This document shows, piece after piece, positions 42,970 through 51,685 of a DNA stretch of 56,100 nucleotides (positions within the stretch are counted from its first letter, which is position 1; every line of letters begins with the position of its first letter). The stretch covers positions 1 to 56,100 of the forward strand of contig JAKFDK010000109.1 of assembly GCA_036676195.1 (NCBI GenBank), given 5' to 3'. The notes below the pieces were generated by a model. It saw only the letters and a list, made by a program, of their open reading frames with translations, was not told the origin of the DNA and did not search any database. The stretch is from JAKFDK01 sp036676195 (GTDB lineage: Bacteria; Bacillota; Sulfobacillia; Symbiobacteriales; ZC4RG38). The position numbers and the translations under genes are program-made.

Positions 42970-43530
42970 GTGCGTGAATTCCGGATCCACGGCCGCGGCG
43001 GACAGGGTGTTATGACAGTCGGCCAGCTTTTGGCCATGGCGTATTTTTCCTGTGGGCACTTTGTCCAGACCTTTGCCACCTATGGCGGCGAGCGTCGTGG
43101 GGCGCCGGTGACGACCTTTGTCCGCGTGGCTGACCAGCCGATTTCCAGACGCTGCGACGTTGAGCGCCCCGATCTGGTGATGCTGTTTGAACCGACTTTC
43201 CTGGCGGATGGTTCCGGTTTAACCGGACTGCGTCCCGGGGTCCCCATCCTGATCAATACGGTTCAGGGGCCCGAACAGTTCAGTCACTATGGCGAACACC
43301 GATTCGCCACCATTGACGCCCTGGGGATCGCCCGAGCCAACGGCCTTGGCCGGATTGTCAATACCGCCATGCTAGGTGCGCTCTGCCGCCTGGTCGGCGA
43401 TGTGACGCCGGCGCAAATCGAAGCAGTCCTGCAGGCACAAATGCCCCAGAAAACCGCCGCCAACATCAATGCTTTCCATCAGGCCTACACAAGCGTCCAG
43501 TTTTCCGGGGAGGTGGCCAAGCTTGCCTGA
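42970..43530 (+). CDS. porG: 2-oxoacid:acceptor oxidoreductase, gamma subunit
   Basis: A 186-residue gamma domain of the pyruvate/2-oxoacid:ferredoxin oxidoreductase family. The start EFRIHGRGGQGVMTVGQLLA carries the GRGGQG motif diagnostic of gamma subunits. The Gly-Glu-Arg-Arg-Gly segment (TYGGERRGAPV) is the second signature. GTG 42970 is used because GGAGGTGCAGGG lies nine bases upstream. It overlaps the next gene slightly and is the first of four (gamma, delta-flavoprotein, alpha, beta). Confidence 0.93.
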   Translation: MREFRIHGRGGQGVMTVGQLLAMAYFSCGHFVQTFATYGGERRGAPVTTFVRVADQPISRRCDVERPDLVMLFEPTFLADGSGLTGLRPGVPILINTVQGPEQFSHYGEHRFATIDALGIARANGLGRIVNTAMLGALCRLVGDVTPAQIEAVLQAQMPQKTAANINAFHQAYTSVQFSGEVAKLA

Positions 43531-45205
43531 CCCACGTTTGTTCCCAATGGCGGTCACTACGGATACCACCCTGGGCAACCATACCGGCACCTGGCGGGCC
43601 TACCGTCCGATCTACGCACAGCACACGCCGCCCTGTCGGGAAGCCTGCCCGGCGGGTGAGGATACAGCCCGGTGGATTGACCTGCTGCGCGGGCGTTCCT
43701 TTCAGGACGCCTGGCAAACATTAACCGAGGATAACCCGTTTCCCGCCACCATGGGCCGCATCTGTGTGCATCCGTGTCAGAGTGCCTGTAACCGACAACA
43801 CCATGATGAAGCCCTGGGGATCAATTCCCTGGAGCAGTTTCTGGGGGACCGCGCCCTGCAGGAAGGATGGGCGTTTGCCCCGCCGCCCGGGGAACGTGCC
43901 GAGCGGGTAGCCGTGGTGGGTGGCGGACCGGCCGGCCTGTCCTATGCCTACCAACTGCGCCGCCTGGGCTACCAGGTCACCATTTATGACGCGGCGGACC
44001 GGCTGGGCGGGAACCTCACGCAGGCTCTGCCGGACGATCAATTGCCACTGCGGGTGGTGGAGCAGGAAATTCAGCGCATTCTGGATTTGGGCGTGCAGGT
44101 GCGTTACGGCGCCCGGGTGGGGGCAGAGGTGGCCTGGGCCGACCTGCGGGCGGAATACCAGGCAGTGTTTATTGCACCAGGGGCACCCCTGATCCCAGGG
44201 CCCGGCTGGTTTAACCAGGACCTCCCCGGAGTTACGGACGGCCTGAGCCTGCTGCGCATGGCCAAGGCCGGTTCCATTCAGATCGCCGCCCGCCGCATCG
44301 TGGTGGTGGGGGCGGGCCTGACCGGCATGGAGGCTGCCCGTACCCTGGCCCGGCTGGGGGCGGAGGTCACCATTGTCACCGCCGAAGCGGATGACAGTCT
44401 GATGCTGCCGGAACGGATGCGTGAGGTGCAGGAAGACGGCGTGACCCTGATCTGCGGGGCCGACGTGCGGTCTGTGACCAGCGAGGACGGGGTACTGACC
44501 GGGGTGGAACTGGCGGACCGGACGGTACCGGCGGACACTGTTGTCTGGGCCACTGGCCGGATCGTGGACCTGGAGCACCTGCCGGATGATGCTGAGGTGG
44601 ACGCTTCAACCTTGCACCTGTCAGCGGATCCGTTCACCGGCGAGACCGCCATGACGGGGATCTTTGCCGGCGGGGATGTGACCGGCACCCGTTACGCCGT
44701 GGAGGCGGTGGGGGCCGGCAAGCGGGCAGCGGCCGCCACCCATGCCTACCTGCAGGGGCTGAATCCGCAGCAGGCCCTGGCCCCGGCCCGGTTAGGGCAT
44801 AGTCCAAACCTGTCCATGCGCTACTACTTGAACCCCCAGGCCTACCCGCCGCAGGTGCAGGTCAAGCTGCAGCGGGTGGTAGCGTACGAAGACATTGAAA
44901 CTGTGTACTTTGACCGGCGTCCCCGTGTCGTCCGGCCCCAGGGCACAGCCGCAGATCCGGGAGGGGATACGGAGCGCCGCCAGGGCCTGACCGAGGAACA
45001 GGCACTGGCCGAATCCCAGCGCTGCTTCAGTTGCGGCACCTGCATCGGCTGCGGGAACTGTTTGATTTTCTGCCCGGATATGGCGATCAGCAAAACGGCT
45101 GACGGTGCTGGCTTTCACATTAACTGGGACTACTGCAAGGGCTGTGGTGTCTGCGTAAACGAATGCCCGCGGGAGGCCCTGGTGCTGGAGGAGGAGGTCA
45201 AGTAA
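43523..45205 (+). CDS. GltD-like FAD/NAD(P) oxidoreductase fused to a POR delta (2x[4Fe-4S]) domain
   Basis: A 560-residue fusion. The N-terminal ~110 residues contain the cysteine pattern of GltD-type Fe-S domains (CREACPAGED; RICVHPCQSACNR). The FAD Rossmann motif VAVVGGGPAGLSYAYQL follows near residue 130, and an NAD(P) Rossmann motif VVVGAGLTGMEAARTL near 255. The C-terminus is a bacterial ferredoxin domain with two [4Fe-4S] motifs (CFSCGTCIGCGNCLIFCP and CKGCGVCVNECP). It stands where porD would be, between gamma and alpha. Inference: it passes electrons from 2-oxoacid oxidation to NAD(P), or from NAD(P)H the other way, inside the complex. TTG 43523 follows GGAGGTGG; ATG 43547 is possible. 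Confidence 0.88.
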   Translation: MPDPRLFPMAVTTDTTLGNHTGTWRAYRPIYAQHTPPCREACPAGEDTARWIDLLRGRSFQDAWQTLTEDNPFPATMGRICVHPCQSACNRQHHDEALGINSLEQFLGDRALQEGWAFAPPPGERAERVAVVGGGPAGLSYAYQLRRLGYQVTIYDAADRLGGNLTQALPDDQLPLRVVEQEIQRILDLGVQVRYGARVGAEVAWADLRAEYQAVFIAPGAPLIPGPGWFNQDLPGVTDGLSLLRMAKAGSIQIAARRIVVVGAGLTGMEAARTLARLGAEVTIVTAEADDSLMLPERMREVQEDGVTLICGADVRSVTSEDGVLTGVELADRTVPADTVVWATGRIVDLEHLPDDAEVDASTLHLSADPFTGETAMTGIFAGGDVTGTRYAVEAVGAGKRAAAATHAYLQGLNPQQALAPARLGHSPNLSMRYYLNPQAYPPQVQVKLQRVVAYEDIETVYFDRRPRVVRPQGTAADPGGDTERRQGLTEEQALAESQRCFSCGTCIGCGNCLIFCPDMAISKTADGAGFHINWDYCKGCGVCVNECPREALVLEEEVK

Positions 45206-46383
45206 TGGGCGCGGCCGGATCTGCACAGCGGATGATTTTGAGCGGAGACTACGCGGTGGCTTACGGGGTGCAACTCTCCCGCACCCAGCTTGCGCCCGTG
45301 TACCCGATTACGCCCCAGACGCCCATTCTGGAAAAGTTGTCTGAACTGGTGTACCAGGGGACCTGCACGGCAGAACTGATGACGGTGGAGTCGGAACACA
45401 CGGCCATGGCCGCCGCCCTGTCGGCCTCGCTGGCCGGTGTGCGGGTCTTTACCGCCAGCGCCTCCCAGGGGATTCTGTACATGCATGAGATGCTGCACTT
45501 TGCGGCATCAACCCGGGCGCCGGTGGTGATGGTGGGTGTGAACCGTGCGCACAGTACGCCCTGGGCCTTCTGGGCTGATCATACCGACAGCCTGTCACAG
45601 CGGGACACCGGTTGGGTCCAATTGTACTCCGAAACTCCGCAAGAGGCGCTGGATTTGGTCCCGATCAGTTATCGGGTGGCCGAGCAACTCTTTGTCCCGG
45701 TGATGCCGGTCTTTGAGGCGGTTTACGTGTCGCACACCTATGAACCGGTTGAGATCCCAGCCCAGGAACTGGTAGACAGCTTCCTGCCGCCCTTTCCGGA
45801 TCAGTTCCGGCTGAACACAGACGAACCGCGGAACTATGGGGTCGCCACCAGTGCCCAGGGGTACATGGCGAACCGCCGGCGTCTGGCCGCGGCGATGGGC
45901 CAGGTGCCCGGTGTGCTGAAACAAGCCCTGGACAGTTGGGGGCAACTGACCGGTCGTTCCTATGGCCTGGTGGAGCCCTACCGCTGCGAGGACGCTGAGT
46001 TGATCCTGGTGACCATCGGCGGGATGGCGGGTACAGCCCGAGAGGCTGTGGATCAGTTACGGGCCGAAGGTCTGCGGGTCGGGGTGCTGAAACAGCGGCT
46101 GGTCCGGCCGGTGCCAGTGGCGGAACTGCGGCAGCATTTGCAGGGTGCGCAAAAGGTCGCTGTCGTTGACCGCAACTACTCCCCCGGCCTGGGTGGCATT
46201 ATCTGTCAGGAGGTGCGGTCGGCCCTGCAGGGGCTGGCCGGTGCGCCACCTGTGCATGGGTTGATTGCCGGTGTGGGCGGTGTCAATGTCGGCGTGCAGG
46301 ACCTGGTAGCCATGGCCCGGCTGGCCCTGGCAGAGGCGGAACCCACCCCGGATGGCACCTGGTACGAGGGGGGAGTGGCATGA
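45205..46383 (+). CDS. porA: 2-oxoacid:acceptor oxidoreductase, alpha subunit (pyruvate synthase type)
   Basis: A 392-residue alpha subunit. Domain I begins GDYAVAYGVQLSRTQLAPVYPITPQTPI, the PorA pattern, followed by VESEHTAMAAALSASLAG and TASASQGILYMHEML. Domain II (about 260-370) includes the G-x-x-G-x-A segment TIGGMAGTAREAVDQLR. The ATG overlaps the preceding stop by one base (TAATG) and GGAGGAGG lies upstream. With the next gene it resembles pyruvate synthase more than the 2-oxoglutarate or indolepyruvate enzymes; the actual substrate is not proven. Confidence 0.92.
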   Translation: MGAAGSAQRMILSGDYAVAYGVQLSRTQLAPVYPITPQTPILEKLSELVYQGTCTAELMTVESEHTAMAAALSASLAGVRVFTASASQGILYMHEMLHFAASTRAPVVMVGVNRAHSTPWAFWADHTDSLSQRDTGWVQLYSETPQEALDLVPISYRVAEQLFVPVMPVFEAVYVSHTYEPVEIPAQELVDSFLPPFPDQFRLNTDEPRNYGVATSAQGYMANRRRLAAAMGQVPGVLKQALDSWGQLTGRSYGLVEPYRCEDAELILVTIGGMAGTAREAVDQLRAEGLRVGVLKQRLVRPVPVAELRQHLQGAQKVAVVDRNYSPGLGGIICQEVRSALQGLAGAPPVHGLIAGVGGVNVGVQDLVAMARLALAEAEPTPDGTWYEGGVA

Positions 46384-47294
46384 GTCACCAGCGGCTTACC
46401 GGCAGCCTGCGCCACTTTGATATGCAAGCCATTGAGTTGCGGGGCATGTTTAACTCCGGACACACGGCCTGTCCGGGATGCGGCGAGGCACAGGCCCTCA
46501 AGTTTCTTTTGAATGCTCTTGGTCCCGAGACCATGTTGGTGGCCCTGCCTTCTTGCCTGAATATCATCAGCGGCGGCGGGGTGAACAGTTCCTTCAATGT
46601 TCCGACGCTTAGCATGGCGTTCGGTGCCGGAGCGGCAGCGGCTTCGGGCCTGGTTCGGGCCCTGCGCATCCGCGGGGAAGCAGACAAGACGGTCTGTGTC
46701 CTGGCTGGGGACGGCGGCACCTATGATATTGGCATCCAGGCGCTTTCCGGAGCCTGTGAGCGCAATGAGGACATCCTGTTTGTCTGCCTGAACAACGAAG
46801 GCTACATGAATACCGGTGCCCAGAAGTCTTCAGCTTCGCCTCTGCATGCCTATACCAGCTCTACCCCTGGCGGCAAGCTTACGCCCAAGAAAGATATGCT
46901 GGAAATTGTCGCTGCCCACGGCGTGCCTTACACTGCCTCGGCGACTGTGGCGTTCCCCGATGATCTGCAGCGGAAGGTGCGCAAGGCGAAGAGCATGCGT
47001 GGGTTCCGGTACCTGGAAATCCTGTCGCCATGCCTGACTGGCTGGGGTATGGCAGACCACCTGTCGGTGCGTTCCAGCCGGCTGGCGGTTGAGACGCGAT
47101 ACTTCAACCTGTATGAGGTTGAAGGCGGCACACGGTATACGCTGAACCACCGGTCCAGTGGCTTGCCAGTGCAGGAGTTCTTGCACGGACAGGTGCGTTT
47201 CCGGCACCTACAGCCAGAGGATGTGCAGGACATCCAAACCGATGTGGATCGCCGCTGGCAGCGGTTGCTGGCCCGGGTTAACACAGAGGTGTAG
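46380..47294 (+). CDS. porB: 2-oxoacid:acceptor oxidoreductase, TPP-binding beta subunit (pyruvate synthase type)
   Basis: A 304-residue beta subunit that binds thiamine diphosphate. The N-terminal CPGCGEAQALKF supplies cluster cysteines. The TPP motif begins with GDGGTYDIGIQAL and ends in CLNNEGYMNTGAQ near residue 142. The Y-M-N-T-G segment followed by S-x-S-P is the PorB form. A further conserved SPCLTGWG lies near residue 218. Its ATG overlaps the alpha stop. Its end and the end of the convergent Crp gene share an inverted repeat. Confidence 0.93.
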   Translation: MSHQRLTGSLRHFDMQAIELRGMFNSGHTACPGCGEAQALKFLLNALGPETMLVALPSCLNIISGGGVNSSFNVPTLSMAFGAGAAAASGLVRALRIRGEADKTVCVLAGDGGTYDIGIQALSGACERNEDILFVCLNNEGYMNTGAQKSSASPLHAYTSSTPGGKLTPKKDMLEIVAAHGVPYTASATVAFPDDLQRKVRKAKSMRGFRYLEILSPCLTGWGMADHLSVRSSRLAVETRYFNLYEVEGGTRYTLNHRSSGLPVQEFLHGQVRFRHLQPEDVQDIQTDVDRRWQRLLARVNTEV

Positions 47295-47324
47295 CCGGCA
47301 GCAGACTATGTAATGGCTACACCT
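47287..47324. terminator. Inverted repeat covering both convergent stop codons
   Basis: AGGTGTAGCC (47287-47296) and GGCTACACCT (47315-47324) are perfect 10-base arms. They contain the stop codon of porB and that of the crp-like gene. A bidirectional terminator is likely, though no T-tract is present. Confidence 0.55.
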
Positions 47325-47997
47325 GGCTGGTCCGCTGGCGGAGCCGGGCTTCATCCAGCACAATCAGGCTCCACTTGTCCCTGGCCAGAATCCCCAGGCG
47401 GATCAGTTGGCTGATTTCCCGGCTGACGGTGACCCGAGAAGTGCCCAGAAAACTGGCGATTTCTTCATGGGTCAGGCGATACGTAATCCGCTTGCCCTGG
47501 CCGTCCGGAAGGGGCTGTCCGTGGTCCTCAGCCAGTCGGACCAGCACATGGGCCACTCGGGCCGGTACCTTGAAAAAGGCCATGGACTCGACCTGAACGG
47601 CGAGCTGGCGCTGTTTGCGCACCAGGCACCGGAGCATCTCGGCCACCAGCGTGGGATCATGCGCCATGGCAGCGAGCATCGTTGATCGCTCGAATATGCA
47701 CACCTCACTGGTGCGCAGGGCCATGGCTGAGGCGTAATAGGGCAGTTGGTCAAAACAGGCGGAATCACCGAAGACGAGGCCAGGATCGGCGATAGCCAGC
47801 AGCTTTTGTGATCCGTCCGGGTTATCCAAATAGATTTTTACTCGCCCGGAAACCAGGCAATAAAACTTATCCGAGCACTCCCCTTGTTGGTAGATCATGG
47901 CTCCTTTCAGATAGCGTCTGATGGTGCCAAGGTGGCGGTACCGTTCCCAGAAGGCGGCCTGTTCGTTGACCATGATGGGTGAATCTCCGGTGGCCAA
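47317..47997 (-). CDS. Crp/Fnr family transcriptional regulator
   Basis: A 226-residue regulator. The N-terminal cyclic-nucleotide-binding fold spans about residues 20-130 (KGAMIYQQGECSDKFYCLVSGRVKIYL). A long C-helix follows, then a winged helix-turn-helix (LTHEEIASFLGTSRVTVSREISQL) at about 165-200. The cNMP phosphate-binding Arg signature is not clearly present, and no N-terminal cysteine cluster of the Fnr type is visible, so the signal is unknown. TTG 47997 has GGAGG ten bases upstream; ATG 47973 is an alternative. It is convergent with the oxidoreductase operon and divergent from the ABC operon, and may control one or both. Confidence 0.9.
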   Translation of the reverse strand: MATGDSPIMVNEQAAFWERYRHLGTIRRYLKGAMIYQQGECSDKFYCLVSGRVKIYLDNPDGSQKLLAIADPGLVFGDSACFDQLPYYASAMALRTSEVCIFERSTMLAAMAHDPTLVAEMLRCLVRKQRQLAVQVESMAFFKVPARVAHVLVRLAEDHGQPLPDGQGKRITYRLTHEEIASFLGTSRVTVSREISQLIRLGILARDKWSLIVLDEARLRQRTSQV

Positions 47998-48024
47998 TGT
48001 TACTAACCTCCACCTACTTTGATT

Positions 48025-48033
48025 CAGTTACAA
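48025..48033 (-). promoter_or_regulatory. Candidate operator shared with the 2-oxoacid oxidoreductase promoter
   Basis: TTGTAACTG on the minus strand, in the 70-base divergent gap between the Crp/Fnr gene and the ABC operon. The same 9-mer occurs at 42865-42873. One half of a dyad is expected for this family; the other half is not clear. Confidence 0.3.
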
Positions 48034-48067
48034 ATGGTCTTCCAACCTGTATGGGAGGGGTGGATCG

Positions 48068-48910
48068 ATGCAGCCTAAATCAGTTGAGGGCCGAATTCTG
48101 GCTCCGGTTCCCGCCGCACGGCAGCCTAAAGTGACGCTGCGTGGGGTCTCGAAACTGTATGAGGCGAAGAACCGGACTACCCTGGCGATTGACGACATTA
48201 ACCTGGAGATTCAAGACGGCGAATTCATGGCTTTTCTCGGACCGAGCGGTTGTGGTAAGTCCAGCCTGCTGCGCATTCTGGCCGGCTTATACGAACAGAG
48301 CAGCGGCGAGGTACAGGTGAACCGGACGCATCCGGACAAGCCCCTTAACGCCATGGTATTTCAGGAGTATGCGCTTTTTCCCTGGCGGACGGTGTTGGAT
48401 AATGTGGCCTTCGGTCTGGAAAACCGCGGGGTGGGCAAGAAGGAACGCACGGAGATCGCCCTGCATTATCTGGCCAAGGTGGGCCTGTCTGACTTTGCCC
48501 ATGCATACCCCCATCAGTTATCCGGTGGCATGAAGCAGCGGACATCCATCGCCCGGGCCTTTGCCAGTGATCCGGAAATCCTGCTGATGGACGAGCCCCT
48601 GGGCGCCCTGGATGCCCAGACCCGGTATCTGCTTCAGGAAGAGCTGATGCGGATTTGGGAAGAGAGCCGGAAGACGGTTGTGTATGTCACCCACAGCATC
48701 GACGAGGCGGTGGTGATGGGGGACCGCATTGTCCTGTTTTCGGCTCGTCCCGGCCGGATCAAGGAGATTTACAAGGTGCCCCTGGAGCGGCCCCGGCATT
48801 TGGAGATGAACCGTGACCCCCGGGCCCTGAAGTTGCATGAAGAGATCTGGCATTCCCTGCGGGAAGAGGTGCAGTTGACCATGCAGCAGGAGGGGAGGAA
48901 GTCCCGGTGA
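48068..48910 (+). CDS. SsuB/TauB/NrtD-type ABC transporter ATP-binding protein
   Basis: ATPase of a nitrate/sulfonate/taurine-type importer, 280 residues. Walker A is GPSGCGKSSLLRI near residue 62. The Q-loop is VFQEYALFPW, the signature LSGGMKQRTSIARAF, and Walker B is LLMDEPLGALD; THSIDEAV contains the switch histidine. The family segment SARPGRIKEIYKV follows. The first ~20 residues are a nonconserved extension. GGGAGGGG lies upstream. The stop overlaps the first permease start. Confidence 0.93.
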   Translation: MQPKSVEGRILAPVPAARQPKVTLRGVSKLYEAKNRTTLAIDDINLEIQDGEFMAFLGPSGCGKSSLLRILAGLYEQSSGEVQVNRTHPDKPLNAMVFQEYALFPWRTVLDNVAFGLENRGVGKKERTEIALHYLAKVGLSDFAHAYPHQLSGGMKQRTSIARAFASDPEILLMDEPLGALDAQTRYLLQEELMRIWEESRKTVVYVTHSIDEAVVMGDRIVLFSARPGRIKEIYKVPLERPRHLEMNRDPRALKLHEEIWHSLREEVQLTMQQEGRKSR

Positions 48911-49689
48911 AGCAGCGCCGTCTGTATACTTGGCTGGCGGTTCTGTCGCCTCTTGTTCTCCTGGGGGTGTGGGAAGGGGCGGCCTCGGCCCATTTGATCC
49001 GGGTGGCCTGGTACCCGGCGCCATCCACCATCTGGAGGGCGTTTCTGTACCTGGCCAGGAGCGGGGAACTCTGGCCGCACGTGGCAGTGACATTGACTCG
49101 ATTGTGGTGGATCTTTGTTCTTTCCACTGTGCCAGGTATCACAATTGGCTTACTGATGGGGATTTCACCGGCGATGCGGGCCGCTCTGGACCCGGTGCTA
49201 TCGTTAGTTTACCCGATTCCGGCCGTTCTGTTCCTGCCGGTGTTTGCGTTGATTTTTGGCGCCGGTGAACTAGCCATTGTCGTGACCAGCAGCCTTACCT
49301 CCCTGATTATTGTCGCCGTCAATACCATGGCGGCGGTGCGTGGGGTAGACAGGCATCTGCTTGAAGCCGGGCGGAACTTTGGTGCCCGAGGCTGGCGCCT
49401 GTTTCTGAAGGTGTTGTTACCCGGTGCCCTGCCGGCCGCCTTCACCGGGGTACGTCTGGGGCTGGGGATGGCCGTTATCTTGCTGATTGCCACTGAGATG
49501 AAGGGTGCCCAGCAGGGTCTGGGCCAGTTCATGTGGTTCTCCTGGGGTCTGTTGGACGTACCGGCCACTTACGTAGCGCTCGCCTGTGTCGGCGTGGTGG
49601 GATTGGTGCTGACCTATGGGCTCGACGCTCTGGGCCGGTTGCTCATGCCCTGGCAGCAAGATCAGATGGCACGAAAGCGGGGGGCCTGA
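48907..49689 (+). CDS. SsuC-type ABC transporter permease (first of two)
   Basis: A 260-residue permease with about six membrane segments. It carries the BPD-transport signature in the cytoplasmic loop (EAGRNFGARGWRLFLKVLLPGALPAAFTGVRLGLG, in which E-A-G and the G-x-x-x-x-x-x-x-L-P-G pattern are diagnostic). The GTG start overlaps the ATPase stop. The next gene encodes a second, different permease of the same family. Confidence 0.92.
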   Translation: MKQRRLYTWLAVLSPLVLLGVWEGAASAHLIRVAWYPAPSTIWRAFLYLARSGELWPHVAVTLTRLWWIFVLSTVPGITIGLLMGISPAMRAALDPVLSLVYPIPAVLFLPVFALIFGAGELAIVVTSSLTSLIIVAVNTMAAVRGVDRHLLEAGRNFGARGWRLFLKVLLPGALPAAFTGVRLGLGMAVILLIATEMKGAQQGLGQFMWFSWGLLDVPATYVALACVGVVGLVLTYGLDALGRLLMPWQQDQMARKRGA

Positions 49690-49690
49690 G

Positions 49691-50470
49691 ATGCGGCGGC
49701 TTTACCCATACCTGTTTCCCAGCCTGCTGTTGGTGCTCTGGGAAGCAGTGGCGCGTGGCACAACCATTTTGGGCAAGTACCTGCCGCCGCCCACTGCGAT
49801 TGTCCTGGAACTGATCCGTTTACTGGGCGGCGGCGACGACCTCTGGCTCCATCTTAAGGCTACCCTGGTCCGGCTGGTGCTGGCCTTTATCCTGGCGGCG
49901 GTGCCAGGGGTGGCCCTGGGTTTGTTGATGGGTCTTTCGCCTCTGCTGCGGGCCTTGCTCGAGCCCTATATCCTGGCGCTGTTTCCTTTGCCCAAGATTG
50001 CCCTGTTACCCCTGTTCATGATCGTTTCCGGTGTGAACGAGCGCACCTGGATCATTACCGCCAGTGTCACCGCCTTCTTCCAGATCATCGTCAGTACCCT
50101 GGCCGGGGTCATGAGTCTGGATCACCATTTGCTGGAGGCAGCCCACAACTTCGGCGCCCGCGGCCCCCGTTTGTTTTTTAAGGTGCTGTTACCCGGCGCC
50201 CTGCCGCAGATCTTTACCGGCCTGCGTTTGGGCCTGGGGCTGGCGCTGGTGCTGACCATTGTGGTGGAGTTTACCGCCACCAACGACGGCCTGGGCCAAC
50301 TGGTGTGGCGGTCCTGGCAGACTCTGTCAGTTTCAACCATGTTTGCCGGTTTTGTAGTGGTGGGGCTACTTGGGGCGGCTGTGACCCGCGGGCTGGAACG
50401 CCTGGGCGATCGCCTGATGCCGTGGCACGAGGACCTGACCCGAGGCCGGGCACCGGTGCGCAGCGCCTGA
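49691..50470 (+). CDS. SsuC-type ABC transporter permease (second of two)
   Basis: A 259-residue permease, similar to but clearly distinct from its upstream neighbour. It has the same membrane topology and the coupling loop EAAHNFGARGPRLFFKVLLPGALPQ. ATG 49691 starts one base after the stop of the first permease. SsuABC-type importers normally use one permease as a homodimer; adjacent divergent copies suggest a heterodimer. Confidence 0.92.
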   Translation: MRRLYPYLFPSLLLVLWEAVARGTTILGKYLPPPTAIVLELIRLLGGGDDLWLHLKATLVRLVLAFILAAVPGVALGLLMGLSPLLRALLEPYILALFPLPKIALLPLFMIVSGVNERTWIITASVTAFFQIIVSTLAGVMSLDHHLLEAAHNFGARGPRLFFKVLLPGALPQIFTGLRLGLGLALVLTIVVEFTATNDGLGQLVWRSWQTLSVSTMFAGFVVVGLLGAAVTRGLERLGDRLMPWHEDLTRGRAPVRSA

Positions 50471-50540
50471 TTCTCTACTGGTGATGGAGCGGGTTTATCC
50501 TGCTGGTCATGATGATTTCAGGAACTTGAGGAGGGACAGT

Positions 50541-51590
50541 ATGAAGAAGCGTCTTCTGACGGGATTCGCAGCGATGGTCCTGACCCTGACCGGGTGTACT
50601 GGCGGCGGCGGGGCGCCGGGCACCCAGGTAAATACTCCGGCTCAGCCGCAGGCTGCCGGGCAACAGGGAGTAAAACCCGCAGAGGCATCCCTGAAGGTGG
50701 TTTACCTTCCGGTTGACTCTTCAACTCCCTTGCTGCTGGCGATAGAAAAGTTCGCTCCTGAATTCAACTTGAAGGTGGAACTGCTCAAGGCCAACTCCGG
50801 CGGCGAGGCCCTGGCCCAGGTCGGCACCGGCAGTGCACAGGTGGGCAATGGTGCCCTGGGTGCAGCCGGGTTTAACGCCCTGCAGCAAGGGTTGCCGGTG
50901 AAATATGTCATGCCCGGACACTATGACTGGTCGACCAACGTTTTCGTGGTAGCCAAGAATATCAGGAGCGGTGCCGACCTGAAGGGCAAGAAGGTGGCGG
51001 TTAATGCCAGGGGTGTGGCGACCGAATGGATGCTGGCCGTGGCCTTGGGTCAGTGGGGTCTGACCATGAAGGATGTGGAGATTGTCACCATGCCCTTCCC
51101 GGACATGCCGGCGGCCATGGAGAACGGGTCCATTGTCGGTGGCACCCTGACGGAGCCCATTGCCTCCCTGGCTGAAGAAAAAGGGGTGGGGTACCGTCCC
51201 TTTGCCCATGATCCCAAAGCCCAGAAGCTCGACCCCATTACCATGATCTTCTATAACGCCGACTGGGCGGCCAAGAACCGGGATGTGGCGGTGCGGTTTG
51301 CGGCTGCCTACATGAAGGCGGCTCAGTACCTGGATGCGGAGGGGGGCAAGGGCTGGCTGAAGGAAGACGTGCTGAAGCTGCGGGAGAAGTACGGCAACCT
51401 GAAGCCTGCACTGGCCCACAAGGTCCGGCCGACCAAGATTCCCGCTGATCTGGCGATGGATGTGGCCGGTTTGCAGGACCAGCAGAAGTTTGCACAGGAC
51501 TTGGGCTACCTCAAGTACGACAAGCTGATGGCACCTGAGAAGTACCTGGATACCAGCTTTGTGGAGGAAGCCAGGCAACTCGTCAAGTAA
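50541..51590 (+). CDS. NMT1/SsuA-like substrate-binding lipoprotein
   Basis: Extracytoplasmic solute receptor for the importer above, 349 residues. The signal peptide ends in a lipobox LTGC near residue 18, with a Gly/Ala/Gln-rich linker to about residue 45. The NMT1-like type-II binding fold follows: LKVVYLPVDSSTPLLLAIEKF, then DLKGKKVAVNARGVATEWML and a FPDMPAAMENGSIVGG hinge region. Ligands in this family include sulfonates, nitrate, bicarbonate and thiamine precursors; no choice can be made here. ATG 50541 follows GAGGAGGG. Confidence 0.92.
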   Translation: MKKRLLTGFAAMVLTLTGCTGGGGAPGTQVNTPAQPQAAGQQGVKPAEASLKVVYLPVDSSTPLLLAIEKFAPEFNLKVELLKANSGGEALAQVGTGSAQVGNGALGAAGFNALQQGLPVKYVMPGHYDWSTNVFVVAKNIRSGADLKGKKVAVNARGVATEWMLAVALGQWGLTMKDVEIVTMPFPDMPAAMENGSIVGGTLTEPIASLAEEKGVGYRPFAHDPKAQKLDPITMIFYNADWAAKNRDVAVRFAAAYMKAAQYLDAEGGKGWLKEDVLKLREKYGNLKPALAHKVRPTKIPADLAMDVAGLQDQQKFAQDLGYLKYDKLMAPEKYLDTSFVEEARQLVK

Positions 51591-51613
51591 GGGACGGGTG
51601 CCGCACATACAAG

Positions 51614-51655
51614 TCACCCGGGGGACAACGTTGCGCCCCCCGGGTGATTGCTTTT
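51614..51655 (+). terminator. Rho-independent terminator of the ABC operon
   Basis: TCACCCGGGGG pairs with CCCCCGGGTGA and is followed by TTGCTTTT, beginning 24 bases after the stop. Confidence 0.85.
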
Positions 51656-51685
51656 GCCTCCGGCCGCTCCAGGGGCAGCGCCGCC

